Source: Dallia pectoralis
Lineage: Eukaryota; Chordata; Actinopteri; Esociformes; Umbridae
Direction: 5' to 3'
Length of the DNA: 64,000 nucleotides
NCBI GenBank assembly: GCA_029465975.1
Contig: CM055740.1
Location: 9,968,999-10,032,998, forward strand
Positions within the stretch are counted from its first letter, which is position 1. Each line of letters starts with the position of its first letter. Of the stretch, positions 1 to 13,121 are shown piece by piece. The translations under genes were made by a program, and so were the position numbers. The notes beneath the pieces were generated by a model. It worked only from the letters and a program-made list of their open reading frames with translations. It ran no database searches and had not been told where the DNA came from.

Positions 1-400
1 CTGAAAACGGGACAAGGTAAAATGCACGTATTTAGGAAAAGTCATGGAAGGACGTCGGCTGTAGCTTTTCAACATTATATATGTATTTTAATTACTAACC
101 GCTGTGTGTTTTCGGACAAATTATTTATTTGTGCTCACTGTGCTGAATATAGGCAAAACGAATATATTGGCTGATTGTGCAGACATGATCGAGCATATGT
201 TTAAGATTGAAGTATTTACGTGAATGGGTGCACGCTCTAGCGACGCTGGGGGTGGGCTTTTCTTCAAAAGTAGATAGCCATTGGCGGGATAAGCCACATC
301 AGAAAAAAACAGTCTGACTCTGGACGAAATACAGCCAATGGAAATACAGCCTCTACATGTCATACTAAAATATTTTTCTAGAAAAAATTGTGGGCGATAA
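1..400. other. 3' flank of the cadherin gene, no feature seen
   Basis: AT-rich sequence with no coding pattern, RNA gene or clear transposon end that I can recognise. It lies more than 27 kb downstream of the cadherin stop codon. Confidence 0.5.
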
Positions 401-401
401 T

Positions 402-562
402 TTCTACGCTGGTCTCGGCTGGTCTCGGAAGAATTTACGAGTCCTTACTGTCCGAGACCGAGTCGAGACCGAGTCCAAATGTAACCGAGACCGAGACGAG
501 ACCGAGACCTTAAAAAAGTGGTCTCGAGACCGGTCTCGAGACCGAGACCGGTCTCGAGTACT
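402..562. repeat. GAGACC/GGTCTC palindromic patch
   Basis: The stretch consists almost entirely of GAGACC, GGTCTC and GTCTCGAGACC words, that is a short degenerate tandem repeat and its own inverted complement. The right half (about 517-558) contains GGTCTCGAGACC palindromes and could fold on itself. Similar patches occur inside old DNA transposons of fish (established only from memory). No coding function is likely although a short open frame crosses it. Confidence 0.7.
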
Positions 563-927
563 ACAGCTCTGGAATTAGGAGTCTTACTTTTTAGATTCAA
601 ATTCTTAAGCATCAAATGGGTTGATTAAAAAGGAATGGGTACGAATAAATAAACAAATACGAATAATAAACGCTGCCTTTCAAATGTTGGGTTTACTAGA
701 TTTCTGTGAAATTTTGCATGAAATGGGTTTGAAGAGAAAACACAGTAATTGACAAGAATTGAAATAATGTTTTTTAAATTAAATAATAATTGTGCTTTTT
801 AAACTTTGCTTTTGTCCTCTGTTTGCAGCTATTACAGCTTTGCAGACCTTTGGCATTATAGTTGTCAGTTTTGTTGAGGTAATCTGAAGAGATTTTATCC
901 AATACATCCTGAAGCCCCTGCCACATG

Positions 928-1093
928 TTAGGGTTAGGGTTACATACTAGGGTTAGGGTTACATACTAGGGTTAGGGTTACATACTAGGGTTAGGGTTAC
1001 ATACTAGGGTTAGGGTTACATACTAGGGTTAGGGTTACATACTAGGGTTAGGGTTACATACTAGGGTAAGGGTTACATACTAGGGTTACGGCT
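928..1093. repeat. Telomere-like 19-bp tandem array
   Basis: About eight copies of a 19-bp unit that contains one and a half TTAGGG-like words, GTTAGGGTTACATACTAGG. Units are nearly identical; the last two carry single changes (GGGTAAGG and GGTTACGG). The unit combines the vertebrate telomere hexamer with a TACATACTA spacer, so it is a telomere-like interstitial minisatellite and not a true telomere. Confidence 0.85.
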
Positions 1094-4000
1094 TACTATA
1101 GTTCTTGGTTTGGGTCTTTACCCTGTTGTGGGAGGAAATTGGCTTTAATCATGCGCCATCCACAGGGTATGGCATGGCGTTGCAAAATGAAGTGATAGCT
1201 ATCCTTCCACATCTCCCTAACCCTGTACAAATCTCACACTTTACAACCACCAAAGCATCCCCAGACCTTCACATTGCCTTTACCATAATTGAAAGATGGC
1301 ACTGAGCACTCGTCCAATGTTCTTCTTTGTGATCTGAACACCTCAAATATAGATTTGTCTGACCATGACACAAACATTTTCTTCTGTACAGTGTCTGTGT
1401 TCTTTTGTCCATCTTAATCTTTTCTTTTTATGGATGTTTTCTTTGCAACTCTGCTTTAAAGGCCAGCATACCGGAGTCGCCTCTTTACTGTTGACGTTGA
1501 GACTGGTGATTTACGGGTGCTATTTAATGAAGCTGCCAGCTGAGGACCTGTGAGTTTTCTGTTTCTCAAAGTAGACACTCTAATGTATTTGTTACGCAAG
1601 AGTAGAGATATTACTGCTGTTGCTTGATATCATTCCTTGAACTATCCGAGAACATTTCCAACGTCCGACAAGTGGGAGTACGTTAGAACATAGTAAAACA
1701 TGCGCACGTCATAAAATGCAAGGAATGTCTGCAACTCAGGTATTCTCTTAAGATTAATGCATTCAAACGTATTCGCGCATTCCAATACATTTCACAACGG
1801 GAGCGATACCAAAGTGGCAGACGTTTCTTTTTTGATTCATTTTTCATTGCATTGCACTTGATTGTGTCCAATGTGTATATTCTATAATATTTTTTGTCTG
1901 TTAAAATGCCAGGTTTTAGCATTAATAATGACTCTCCGATAAATGTTTACATTCTTTGCATTCGCTGAGAAGGTTCCAAAGACAAGCAGCTATGCAGCGT
2001 TGTCACAAAGATGCGGTAGGGTGTGTGTGCGCGCAAAATCACCATAGGACAAGCAGGCTCTCAACCAGCCTTAAAAACATTAATCTCTTAGAATGGTACG
2101 TGTCAGCTGGGGTGCCCATGCCACAAAACAACAGGAACATGACACTGAATGACATGTGTGTTTGTGAAGGTCCTCACACAGCCAAGTGGCACTTTTAATA
2201 ATCCTCACAATACACACAGATTTCAGTTCACATTTTCCAGCCTAATGTCACTTTAAAGCAACGAAGGCAGTTCAAAGAGACAGAGAAGTCAGCGCAAAGA
2301 TTTGCTCTTTCAGTCAGTCAGTAGACTACCTTAGGAAACAACTCTGTCTCCAGGCAATTTTGAACAGTGCAAACAACAACATACTGATGTTTGATTATGT
2401 AAACCAACGCATCAATTACTTCCAGTCAGCCAGCAACTTCACATTACAGAAGAGAAGCTAACCAGCTAACCAGATAATAGCAACCCAACCTTACACACAT
2501 CCTCTGGAGGACGTCGAGTTTGACGTTGAGACACCAGTCGCCTGAACAATGGATTAAATAAGGTAAAAGTAATTAATCTCTGACTTTTTCGTTGAGTGCT
2601 CCAACGTCTCCTTACCTCGAATTATCCCATTGGCAGTTTTTCATAGTGTGCTTTCTTTAGATAGCTACTGAAGTAACATCATTTTTTTCACAATGAATTA
2701 GTTTTAATGAAGCTGTAACTGACTTAATCTGCCTAGAGGCAGTGAATTATCAAGCTGGGCTACAGCTCAGCTGCACTATACCGTCGTTTGTCCCTCCACA
2801 CTGTTACACCGCGGCAATTGGTGCTTGGGTGAACAAAACACCCAGTAGAAGGTATCGTAGCAGGTTGGTAAACTCAGCACATGAACTATTGCCTTTTGAT
2901 GAGTGAAATTTTACCAATCCTCTTTGTCTTCAATGATCAAGCTTTATTGTTCCACAAAGAAACACGATTTGGGTAAGTGTCCGAGAGAATGACAGTTTCT
3001 ATACAGTCATGAATGTAGTTGGTAAATTGCAAAGTTTGATAAGCACACACGCTTTTGAACAAAAAAAGCTGACAGAAAATACTGACATTGAGATAGTTTG
3101 TATTGATTTCTGGAATCATTCATCACTGCAGAAAGACGCCTAAAAAAGCCTCCGATCCATAAAACACATGGAGAACTCCAACGTCTCCCCATTTCACCCT
3201 CCTTACCCTCTCCCTCCATCCTCCTCTCACTCTCCTCTTTCTTTCTGTCTCTCTATCTCTCTATCCCGCCCGGCGTAACTGGTTTTGACAACTCATCGGT
3301 CTACGGCCGTTCCAGAGCACTATGCTTCCATTTGGCTTCTCATTAGGGTAATGTGATTTTACACAGGGAAAGTGGCGGCCTTCACACACTGGGATTGTGG
3401 GGATCGGTGAACTTTGTGTCAGCCTGACGCGCTCTGACAGCAGCAGGGTTCTCGCCCCGCCGCCGAGGCCTGACCGGCGTCTCATTCCGCTACAAGTGAA
3501 CGGTGAGTAAAAATAACTGTAAACAACAACACAACACAGCCAATCGTTCGTTCAGAAAATTTTCAGAGAACAACTTCATACGACCGATCGTTTGAAGTCG
3601 ACGGGCGGCGTCAAAATAATTGAATGTGCTCTGACACAGAACATCGGCTGTCCAACCCTCTGCCACGTCACTGTTTTCCTACTGCCTTGTCCAAAAAAAA
3701 AACGGCCCGTGCCAGGAGCTGTGTCAGTCGATTCTTTGCTCGTTTGAGTTCGTCTCAAGTTTGAGGGAGAGCCTCGCATTCGCAGTGGCTCTGCCCAGTT
3801 TACTTTATAGATTTTTCTCCTCGGTGCTCTTTGTCAGAATCTCAAACTTCGGACCTTACCGACCTGTCATCTCCTGGACCCCCTTCGCTCTGTGTTTTTA
3901 CTAGGGGGGAGGGAAGGAAGAATGGTTGCGTGGGGAAATGAGGATTGGAGAACACAGTCCAAAGCTCTGCCGGTCTATCCTACTGTCTCTCTTCACTGAC

Positions 4001-4317
4001 ATAGAGAAAATATGACACCCTGACGGGCTCCTATTTAATCCTTGTCTTGATTCATTGGTGCAATTTGAATTGCGCCAGGTCTGCCAAAATCCATCCCGGG
4101 ACTACGAAGGAGACGTGAAAAATTGTATATAATCCCGGGCCGTGTGGAAAACATTCACCTCTAATCGAGGAAGAATATGTTACGTTCATTCCCGTTGTGA
4201 TGGATAACGCCTTTGGGTTATATTTAACCTACTTAGTGATGTCATGTACCCAGGAATGTGTTTACTTTTGAGAAATTGCAAGAAAACATCAACTCTACGA
4301 GAGCCTGACATCAACAC
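1094..4317. other. 3' flank, no gene recognised
   Basis: About 3.2 kb of non-repetitive, mostly AT-rich sequence with a short GC-richer part near 3.4-3.8 kb. Short open frames occur on both strands but none shows a recognisable domain, a splice pattern or a long coding run. Nothing else can be supported. Confidence 0.45.
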
Positions 4318-4322
4318 AATCC

Positions 4323-4696
4323 TGTCACGAGTGGTGAGTAAGTGTACTGCACTGTCTGGTTTCGGGTGCACCCTTTCCTGGTTTGTGTTGGTTACAGCTG
4401 TTGGGGATTTGCAATCACTGGGCTATAAAGGGGATTGCTAGATGTCACTCGTTGCGCTTCATTGTTCCATGTCACATTTGAGTTAGAGGTGAGTGTTTGT
4501 GCATTAGGATTGCTATGGTTGTGGACTGTATTATTATAAGACGCGATATGCGCATTTTCCTTTCAGTTTAGACATTTAGCCTTTTGTCGCCGTTTTCGGT
4601 TTGTTTTGTGTTTGATGAAATAAACCTTGTCTTGAAACGGATTATTTACGACTCTGCACATGGCTTCCTACAATACACCTTGGACAAGTCGTGACA
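4323..4696. mobile_element. Solo LTR with target-site duplication
   Basis: A 374-bp block starts TGTCACGA and ends TCGTGACA, a perfect 8-bp terminal inverted repeat with the TG...CA ends typical of LTRs. It is flanked on both sides by AATCC (4318-4322 and 4697-4701), a 5-bp target-site duplication as made by an integrase. Inside are a TATA-like box (GGGCTATAAAGGGG near 4421) and AATAAA near 4619, in the order expected for promoter and poly(A) signal on the plus strand. No internal retroelement genes lie next to it, so it is read as a solo LTR left by LTR-LTR recombination. The family cannot be named from the sequence alone. Confidence 0.8.
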
Positions 4697-4701
4697 AATC
4701 C

Positions 4702-5263
4702 TTCTACCCAAATAAAGTGGCTTTTGTTTTGATTTGGGAATACATTTTTCCCTTCATCCGACGTGTTTGCAGCCTGTCACCGTAATGAAATAACGTAGAC
4801 TAAAGAAGAATGAAGGATGTCTGTTTGACTTCATACCGCACAGTGCTAAAGACGAGGACACGGAAAATCCGCATGTTTTAGATGGCGTCGTAGCAACTCC
4901 TCATCGATCAGGTACACCGAAGCATCGATGGGGAACGGCGTAACTAACCCAGCAAATGAGGTGACACGAAATCCCGCGTACATGCAGGAGGGACAGTGCG
5001 GAGGAAAAGATTGAGAAACAAAGGAACATGGTTCAGAGACGTCGAGAGAAAGAAGCCGGCAGGATGGCTGAGCAATGACTGGCTACTTTAGCAATTAAAA
5101 TGTGGGGCAAAGACACATTGGCTTGGTTTGACCGGGAGACTGCACCATTCATCATAGCAGCTGCCATAAAGCAGCACTAGATGGAATCTTTGATTTGAGC
5201 TTCACAGGAACATAAATCAAAATCCAAACCATGGCCTGTCAGGGGCATCGCCAGAATTACCCG

Positions 5264-5302
<39 letters not shown>

Positions 5303-5545
5303 GGGATGAGGAAGGGAGAAAGAGAAGGAAACAGCGGGCGAGGAAGAGAAATACTGAAAAAAAAGGGACGGACAGAGAGATGAGGGGCGGGGTTCAGGAG
5401 TGAGTACATATACGCATTGTTTCACACTGTCTTCTGCACCTCTTCTGTAACCCCCACCCCACACTCGCGCTTTCTTTGTTCCTCTGTAACCACCTTTTTC
5501 ATGTCTAGTTGCAGCTGGACATGCGGCTAGGGATGTGCACACACA

Positions 5546-5594
<49 letters not shown>

Positions 5595-6600
5595 TAAATC
5601 CCGGGATCATTGATCAAGAGGCTTGGTCCTGTCACTTGCAAGTGGTGTTCCCGCCCTGCCCCGCCCTGCCACGTTGCCTCCCTCTTCTTCACCCCCCCCC
5701 CGCCACGACTCCACCCCAGCATCACACCCGTGCCTACAAGGCAGAGTACAGGGAAGTGAGGTCACACGGCGTGTACAGCCATCCATCTAAATAGCCTGAC
5801 AACGACAGCTAATAAATCATCCATTCATTGTTTAATCTATTGTCTGGCCGAGCTAAAGTCAGAGGCCTGATATGAAGACAGATTTACCCCGTGCAGGTGT
5901 GGAGCACAGCAAGGGAAAGGCTTTTAATGTTTCTGCCCTGCCTCGGTTTCCTTATTAATAAGTTATGTCTTCATTATACCTGGGCGCAATTAAAGTCGCT
6001 AATGATTGAAATAACATGCGTAGTCCTCAATCAAATCTACATTCAAAAAGCCCGGCCTCTCACAAATCACGTTTTACATTTTCACGCCGAACGCTGAAGT
6101 CTTTTAACCAGATAAATGAACAAATAAGACAGATTTTTGCTATGTCATTTTAATCCAACGTCCAAACTTTTTCTTAATTCAGCACTTTTTAGTAATTTAA
6201 TGAGGTGCTTCTAGTAATTTTGTTGTAATTTAAATGTCTGGAATGGAAATAGCCCATTTCACGCACGTGTGAGGTCATAACACCCGAAAGGTTCGGTTTT
6301 TAAAACACACTGGACATATGAATATTCATGTGCTGAGCTGCAAACATCAACCAGTTTTACATAATGTGGCATGTCTAATTTACATGAATTATAATACGTC
6401 CAGCCGACGGTAACAGCCCTGACAACCCTATTACAGAGACACTATTCTCTCAGTGTCAAATCGATGAACAGCTAGTGACCTGAAACAGCTCAGGACAGGT
6501 TATTGGGGGCAAGGTGGGATGTGCCTAGTTTTACCACAGACAAGCCATGGGGCTACAAGAGGTGAGGACAAACTCATAGACAGGAGTCTGACGTGGAGTA
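4702..6600. other. 3' flank with GA and CA microsatellites
   Basis: Mostly unique sequence with a GA-rich microsatellite (about 5269-5304), a CA microsatellite (about 5538-5586) and a run of C near 5692-5701. An open frame on the minus strand through 5177-5593 is only the translation of the CA and GA repeats. No gene is recognised. Confidence 0.5.
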
Positions 6601-6889
6601 GGTAGAGATCTTGGTGTTCTTTCCTTTCCCACGAGGCGTTGAAAAGGTTGCCCTTGGACCCGCTGGTCCTGAATTATACGTGTGCACCATTAAGAATATC
6701 CCAGGATGCATCATGGCTTGGTAGGGCATGTACATGATGTGTCTGACCACAAGGTGTTACAGGGTATTGCTGATTGTGAGCTCTCTGCCAAGTTGGTCAT
6801 CTGCACCAGGCTAGATTAGAGGAGGATTGTCAAACACTCCAGAACTTTCTGGACTCTGGACAGTTTCTGTACTGTTTAGTGAGTTCCTT

Positions 6890-7136
6890 TCTTCAATATT
6901 ATAATATGCTATTCTTTCATTTGTCAGCCAGAAGAGGACTGGCCACCCCTCAGAGCCTGGTTCCTCTCGAGGTTTCTTCCTACAATCGACCCATCAGGGA
7001 GTTTTTCTGAGCCACTGTATCAACTTGAATCAACTTGTCGATGCACGCTCTGTCAGGTTCAGGCTTGGTGTTTGTAAAAGTACTTTGTGACAACTTTTAA
7101 AAGGGCTTTATATAAACAATTTGATTGATTGACTAT
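6890..7136 (+). mobile_element. LINE/SINE 3'-end-like interspersed repeat
   Basis: The segment reads AGCCAGAAGAGGACTGGCC, then a CCTGGTTCCTCTCGAGG word, GGGAGTTTTTCTGAGCCAC, and closes with AAAGGGCTTTATATAAACAA and a TTGATTGATTGA tail. I recognise this order from abundant fish retroposon 3' ends whose tail is a short tandem TTGA/ATTG repeat. Orientation is plus by the position of the tail. The start is approximate, and sequence back to about 6600 may belong to the same insertion. Confidence 0.5.
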
Positions 7137-8663
7137 GAGTTAATTACATTGTGTTCCTTTTATTGTGTTTGTCACATTTTAATGATGTTTAGTTCATGTT
7201 ACAACGTGTCAATCATTCTGTGCTTGTTATCTTATTTTGTCAATAACATGGTTTTCATGCTATCTTTTCTTTATTGTATTGTGCTCGTTAAATACGTACA
7301 CTCAGAATTATAGAACAGTGTTGTTGAAAACCTGTCAGGCTAGAATGTATGTTTTCATAAAAATAACCTTTGGATAGGACACCTAATCATGACACAAAAG
7401 GCCACAAAACCACTACATTTAGAAAGCCATAAAGGTTGGTGTTAATTGAGGAGTTTATGTTTATAATACCTCTTATATATTTACATGTTTTAGCAGAATT
7501 GCATGTTTATGAAGATATCTAAATATTTTCTTAGTGAATTAATGCTTTTCCGGTTTTGGTTGCTACAGACATTAACTCAATTAGTTCTATATTCATGGAT
7601 GCATCTAAATCTTAGTTATTCATAGTAATTCAATCATTTTCTAGGTGGTTAAAGTTCGTCTCTTATCAGTCCTTTTGCTTTATGTATTATTTGCCTTAAT
7701 TTAAACCGCCATTAACCACAAACTCTAAACACACATTACATTTGCATGCAAGCAGGTATTACAGAATGAATTATTTGGCACATTTGACAAATCATTTATG
7801 ATCTGATTTTAGGCTTTGGTTTAATCTGTGACCGGGAAACTATGGGTGCTGTTAAAGTTAGATTAACTCTAAAAGAATCTGTGCTATTTTTAGTTTTACA
7901 CTGAAGAGGCTTGTACTAGGGTGTCAAAGTTAGGTCACACTAAGAAGCGTTGTACTAGGCTGTCCAAGTGGGACTTGTACCAGACATTCAAGTTTAGGTT
8001 AGCGCAAAATATTGTGTGAAGCAACATTTTCTCTTTGACATCAAACAAATTATTTACCTGTCACCTAGCTAACAACTGACAATTTGATCAATATACCCCG
8101 TAGGCTTTTTCACACATGTGGATGGCACAGGGTTAGGTTTAAGGCTAGAAAAACAAGTGTGTGCGTGTGTGTGTCTGCGTGTGTACGTGAATGAGAGTCT
8201 TAGAGGAGATGTGTGTGTAGGCCTGTGTATAAATTAATCAGCACAGTAAAGGTGAATACAGTTTAAAATCCATTAAGCTGGTTATTTTTCAATAGTGCAA
8301 AATTTAAATGGAATTTGGAAAAACACATTAACCACATAAAATCGCACAACCCATCGCAGTATATACAATGAACAGGCCCAGTGTGTTCAGCTACATTACA
8401 ACTGACCCCTGTGTGCTCTCGTCTCAGAGGTCAACAAACTGAGCTCCGACAAGACAGGTTACAGAGCAAACCAAGTCCTGATTCGTGGGGCGAGGCAGGG
8501 GCAGTGTGTGCCAGTGTGTGGCCCGCCTGTCTGTGCCCACGTGCAGCGTGGCATTAGTCAGTGGGTGTAGGGTCCTGACAGCAGAGCGGAAGACGGGGAG
8601 AGGGAGATAAATGGAAGGCAGGTTCACTTTATTACTGTCACTCTGCTCTCTCTCTCACACTCG

Positions 8664-8695
<32 letters not shown>

Positions 8696-9950
8696 CTCAG
8701 TCCACCTTCCACCTCCCGAATACTTAGGATTCATTCATTGCCTCCCTCCCTCTTCTGCCGTTCGTGCGGTGATTAAAGGGCAGAAGAATGGTTTAGAACT
8801 GACACGGTTAACAGACACCAGTGTTTTGGTAGCACTTCTCATGAAGCAAAGCCTGTGTAACAACTATATTATGGTATCACATTACAGACAGGTCCTCTCC
8901 TGTAGGGATTCAAATTGCAGTAAGATTGGACCGAACCCTGGAGTCAGAACAGGACAACAGCTCCTCTCTCACAGTGATGCTACCGGCTCCGTGTCCCAAT
9001 AGCGATCAGATACTCTGGGTCTTCCTTCCCCCTCGGGTCCCTGGCACACCGGTGTGCTGGGTGGATGTTTTGCGGTACAGGTATTATATAGAGCCGGCCG
9101 GCCCTCTGGGGCGCATGGTTGTGCCTAGCTAGCAGGTCGCGGCTAACGCTACGGTTACCAGACGGGCTCCCGGGGCCCTGAGGCGGGCCGCGAGCTCACC
9201 TCCGATAGGCCGGCGTCGCTGCCTCTCCATGGATCGTCACTCCTAATGGTTGGTCTGGGATTTAGGGATTGGGCGGGGGCAGACGGAGACGGATGGCTGC
9301 TGACAAACTGCCACTGACAGCCAGTGAATACGGGGCAGCCTAGCTGAAAGGTCAGAGCAGGGAGGGCTAAAGGCCCGTTTGACTTTCAAAGTTTCACTCA
9401 TTACGGGCGAAGAAATACTTCGACAGGACTTAGTTGTGTAGAAACAATGTTTAGTATTTTTAGCCTGAAACATTAAAAAAATAAGCATTAAGAACATAAC
9501 AAGCAGAATCGTTTAAATAAAATATGTCACATGTGTTGGTTCATGAACACAACGGTAACTTCTGTGAACTGCGGTTCCATCTTCTCTCAACTATTACAAG
9601 TCTCATGATAGGATTCACGGAATGTGGCGAATGAGAATCGAGATCAAGACCTCGACGAATCACATTATTTGCCCTCACAAAGACACACCGGCCTCTGCCC
9701 AATGGACGTCCCTACCTCTTGGGGGCCAGTTACCCAGTGTAGGTGATGTGTTTATTGACTCTGGTGTAGAGTGGATAAGAGGGGAGCAGCAGTCTGGAAC
9801 AGCGCTGATCTAGTCAGATGTCACCAGCCCACAGCAAAGCCACACTAATGGGACCCAAGGGAAACTATCTTTGGCCTCTAGCTGGATGGAGCGTTCTACT
9901 GCTGGAGGGTGAAGTCAGCAGGAGATACACTCAAGCCCACTCAGACTCCC
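7137..9950. other. 3' flank, CT microsatellite, no gene
   Basis: AT-rich sequence to about 8.4 kb, then a CT microsatellite (8642-8698) and a GC-richer stretch to 9.3 kb. Short open frames have no recognisable family and no supporting splice sites. Confidence 0.45.
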
Positions 9951-10740
9951 TACACACACACACACACACACACACGCATACACACAACACACACACATAC
10001 ACACAACACACACAACACATACACACCCCACATCACACAACACACATACATACACACACACAAACGATACACACCCCACATACAAACAACACACACACAC
10101 ACACAACACACACACACACACAAACCATACACACCCCACATACAAACAACACACACACACACACACAACACACACACACACACACAAACCATACACACCC
10201 CACATGCAAACAACACACACACACAACATATACACACCTCACATACACACCACACAACACACATGTACACCACATACACACCACGCAACACACAACACAC
10301 ATGCACACATGCACCCACATACACACCCCACATACACACCCCACATACACACCCCACAACAAACAACACACACCACACAGATACACAACACATACGCACA
10401 ACACACACGCACAACACATACACCCCACATACACACCCCACATACACACCCCACAACAAACAACACACACCACACAGATACACAACACATACGCACAACA
10501 CACACATGCACAACACATACACCCCACATACACACCCCACATGCACAACACACATGCACCCCACAAACACACCCCACAACAAACAACACACACCACACAG
10601 ATACACAACACACACGCACAACACACATGCACCCCACAAACACACCCCACAACAAACAACAAACAACACACACCACACAGATACACAACACACACGCACA
10701 ACACACACGCACAACACATACACACCACACATGCACCCCA
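9951..10740. repeat. CA-rich complex array
   Basis: An irregular array of ACAC words with inserted CATACACCCCACATAC, CACCACACAGATAC and AACAAACAAC blocks. The plus strand is nearly free of G and T, so almost every frame on both strands stays open. Blocks of about 100 bp recur (for example around 10360 and 10455), which suggests local duplication. The predicted His/Thr-rich or Cys/Val-rich proteins are repeat artefacts. Confidence 0.85.
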
Positions 10741-11333
10741 CATACACACGCCACACATACACACGACACGCATACACACGGCACACATACACACGACACA
10801 CATACACACGACACACATACACACGACACGCATACACACGACACGCATACACACGGCACACATACACACGACACACATACACACGACACACATACACACG
10901 ACACGCATACACACGACACACATACACACGGCACACATACACACGACACGCATAAACACGACACGCATACACACGACACGCATACACACGGCACACATAC
11001 ACACGACACACATACACACGACACACATACACACGACACACATACACACGGCACACATACACACGACACACATACACACGACACACATACACACGACACA
11101 CATACACACGACACACATACACACGACACACATACACACGGCACACATACACACGACACACATACACACGACACACATACACACGACACATATACACACG
11201 ACACGCATACACACGACACGCATACACACGACACGCATACACACGACACGCATACACACGACACGCATACACACGACACGCATACACACGACACGCATAC
11301 ACACGACACGCATACACACGACACGCATACACA
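10741..11333. repeat. 15-bp minisatellite CATACACACGACACG
   Basis: About 39 copies of CATACACACGACACR with variants GGCACA, GACACA and GACACG. The unit is a multiple of three, so frames stay open throughout on both strands. Homogeneous GACACG copies form the right end (about 11190-11333) while the left two thirds mix variants, as expected from array growth at one edge. Confidence 0.9.
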
Positions 11334-12853
11334 TCCCGCATATATACAGTAAAGTACAAAAAACCAAGCTGCTTCTTCACTCCACATTGCCACTCCACTA
11401 GTCTTGTCTGTCTCGTTCCAATTCCCTCAGGCCATTCACATTCAGTTCTACTCCATGATGGTGGCTTATCTCACTATGATAGAGTTACTGTACAGCAGAT
11501 CTCCATTTCCATCTTCAGGCAATAACCTTTTCTGTGGCCTGGATACAATCTGTGCTTCTTGGGCCTCCGCCTGGATAGTCTGACAGTCCAGGCCTCTCCA
11601 CTCTGCTCTAATGATTCCTGACCCGTTTCAAAGTGTTCTGGAGTGAAACAAAAGGCGCTCGTGTTCCTGAGTCACATCTTTCCGGAAATGACTCTGTTCA
11701 TTGCGATCACTTCGAACCGTTTCGAAGGTTACTGACGTGACCGTTGTTTATGAATCGGGCGGACGTTTTCCTACGTTTTCAGGAGCCCATTTACAAATCA
11801 ACATCTGTCATGAACTCCCCGAGTTTGGGAAACACTGTCTTGTTCGACTAACACCAGTCTTAGTTCCAGTTGTCGTGGTGTTTTGCATGTGATGATTACA
11901 CTGAGGTTTGGCTCGTCACCGGGGTCGCGAAACCCGAAGGGACACATCCCAGCAGGACTCTCGTCCTTCCCGGCGCTCCCAGAAGGCCACGCTCCAGCCG
12001 TGTGTCCGTCAGCACTGTCGGGAGGCGTCCCGTCTGCGTCTTTGTCGCGACGAGCCGCGCGACCTTTTCCCCACGTCAGGTGTCGTGCTTTGTTACGTCA
12101 GGGCGACGGCTGTCGGGTCACAGCGGGGCACGCGCCGGCCCCCTCTGAACGGACGTTTGACAACATTTTTCTGTTCCTGGGTGACGAGAGGCCAGTTTGT
12201 AGTGAAGCAGGATCTGACGCGAGGTGACAGTGACATCGCTGTGGTGACACTGACGGGGCGCTCCGGACGAGGTTTGTGGCATAGAGGGGCACGGAGGGCG
12301 TGGTGGGCTGGGCTCGGTGGGAGGTGCCCCCGTAAGAACGGGCCACACACTGTTCATTACTCTGGCGGTGGTAGACAGCTGCCAGGACGAATGAAGAGAC
12401 CACAGCCCTGCTGTGACACCCCGAGACAGGACCGTGTAGAAGCAGAGCCAGTCAACTCAGGTTAGACGTTACCCCGTTCAGCCTTTAACAGACAGAGGGA
12501 GGGTGAACAAGAGAAGAGACGAAGAGAGAGAAAAAGTAACAGAGAGAGAGAGAGAGAGAGAGTGAGAAAACATGGAAGGAATGCCGCTTTTTGTCCCAGA
12601 TATATCCTTGTACACATCGCGCTACAGGAGAGATGCTCATCTGAACAAGACAAACCAGGCGTGTGTCACAAAGACAGGGAGCCTTCTGGGTAATACTGCA
12701 CTAAGAATATATAGACCATATAACCCAACCACTGTGTGAAGTCCACATGGTTGAAGTGAACCATCGCTGCTGTGGAAAACCGTCTGTTTGAACAACCAAG
12801 ACCACAAAAGTTGGTGTTTGAGTGCATTGGATTTCTCTCCAGATGAATATGTC

Positions 12854-12903
<50 letters not shown>

Positions 12904-13121
12904 TGTGTGTGTGTGTGTGTGTGGGTGTGTGTGTGTGTGTCCATCCGTGTGAGCAGCACGTGAACAGCATCATGTTAACGGTGAGTCTGTGTGTATTTCT
13001 GCTTGAGTATATTGAATGTCTGGGTCAGGGTGTGTAGCTTATGGCTGTCCACTGTGTGTCCACTGTGTCATACATTACCCCCCATGATGGGTGGAGCTCC
13101 CAGCACTCACCCAGTGTTGCC
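11334..13121. other. 3' flank, GC-rich patch, GA and GT microsatellites
   Basis: Contains a GC- and CpG-rich part at about 11.9-12.45 kb with several overlapping open frames of 90-185 codons. None matches a domain I know, and open frames of this length are expected by chance in GC-rich DNA. A GA microsatellite (about 12538-12562) and a GT microsatellite (about 12857-12941) follow. Confidence 0.45.

Noticed and set aside
928..1093. True telomere or chromosome end
   Set aside because: TTAGGG is interrupted by a constant spacer in every unit and unique sequence continues on both sides.
9818..11401. Open frames up to about 530 codons on both strands in the CA-rich array (His/Thr-rich or Cys/Val-rich)
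   Set aside because: They are translations of ACAC-type repeats with 15-bp or irregular units. No splice context or non-repeat domain is present.
11883..12465. GC-rich overlapping open frames that might be a gene
   Set aside because: Several frames on both strands are open at once, as expected from GC-rich DNA with few stops. No domain or splice sites.
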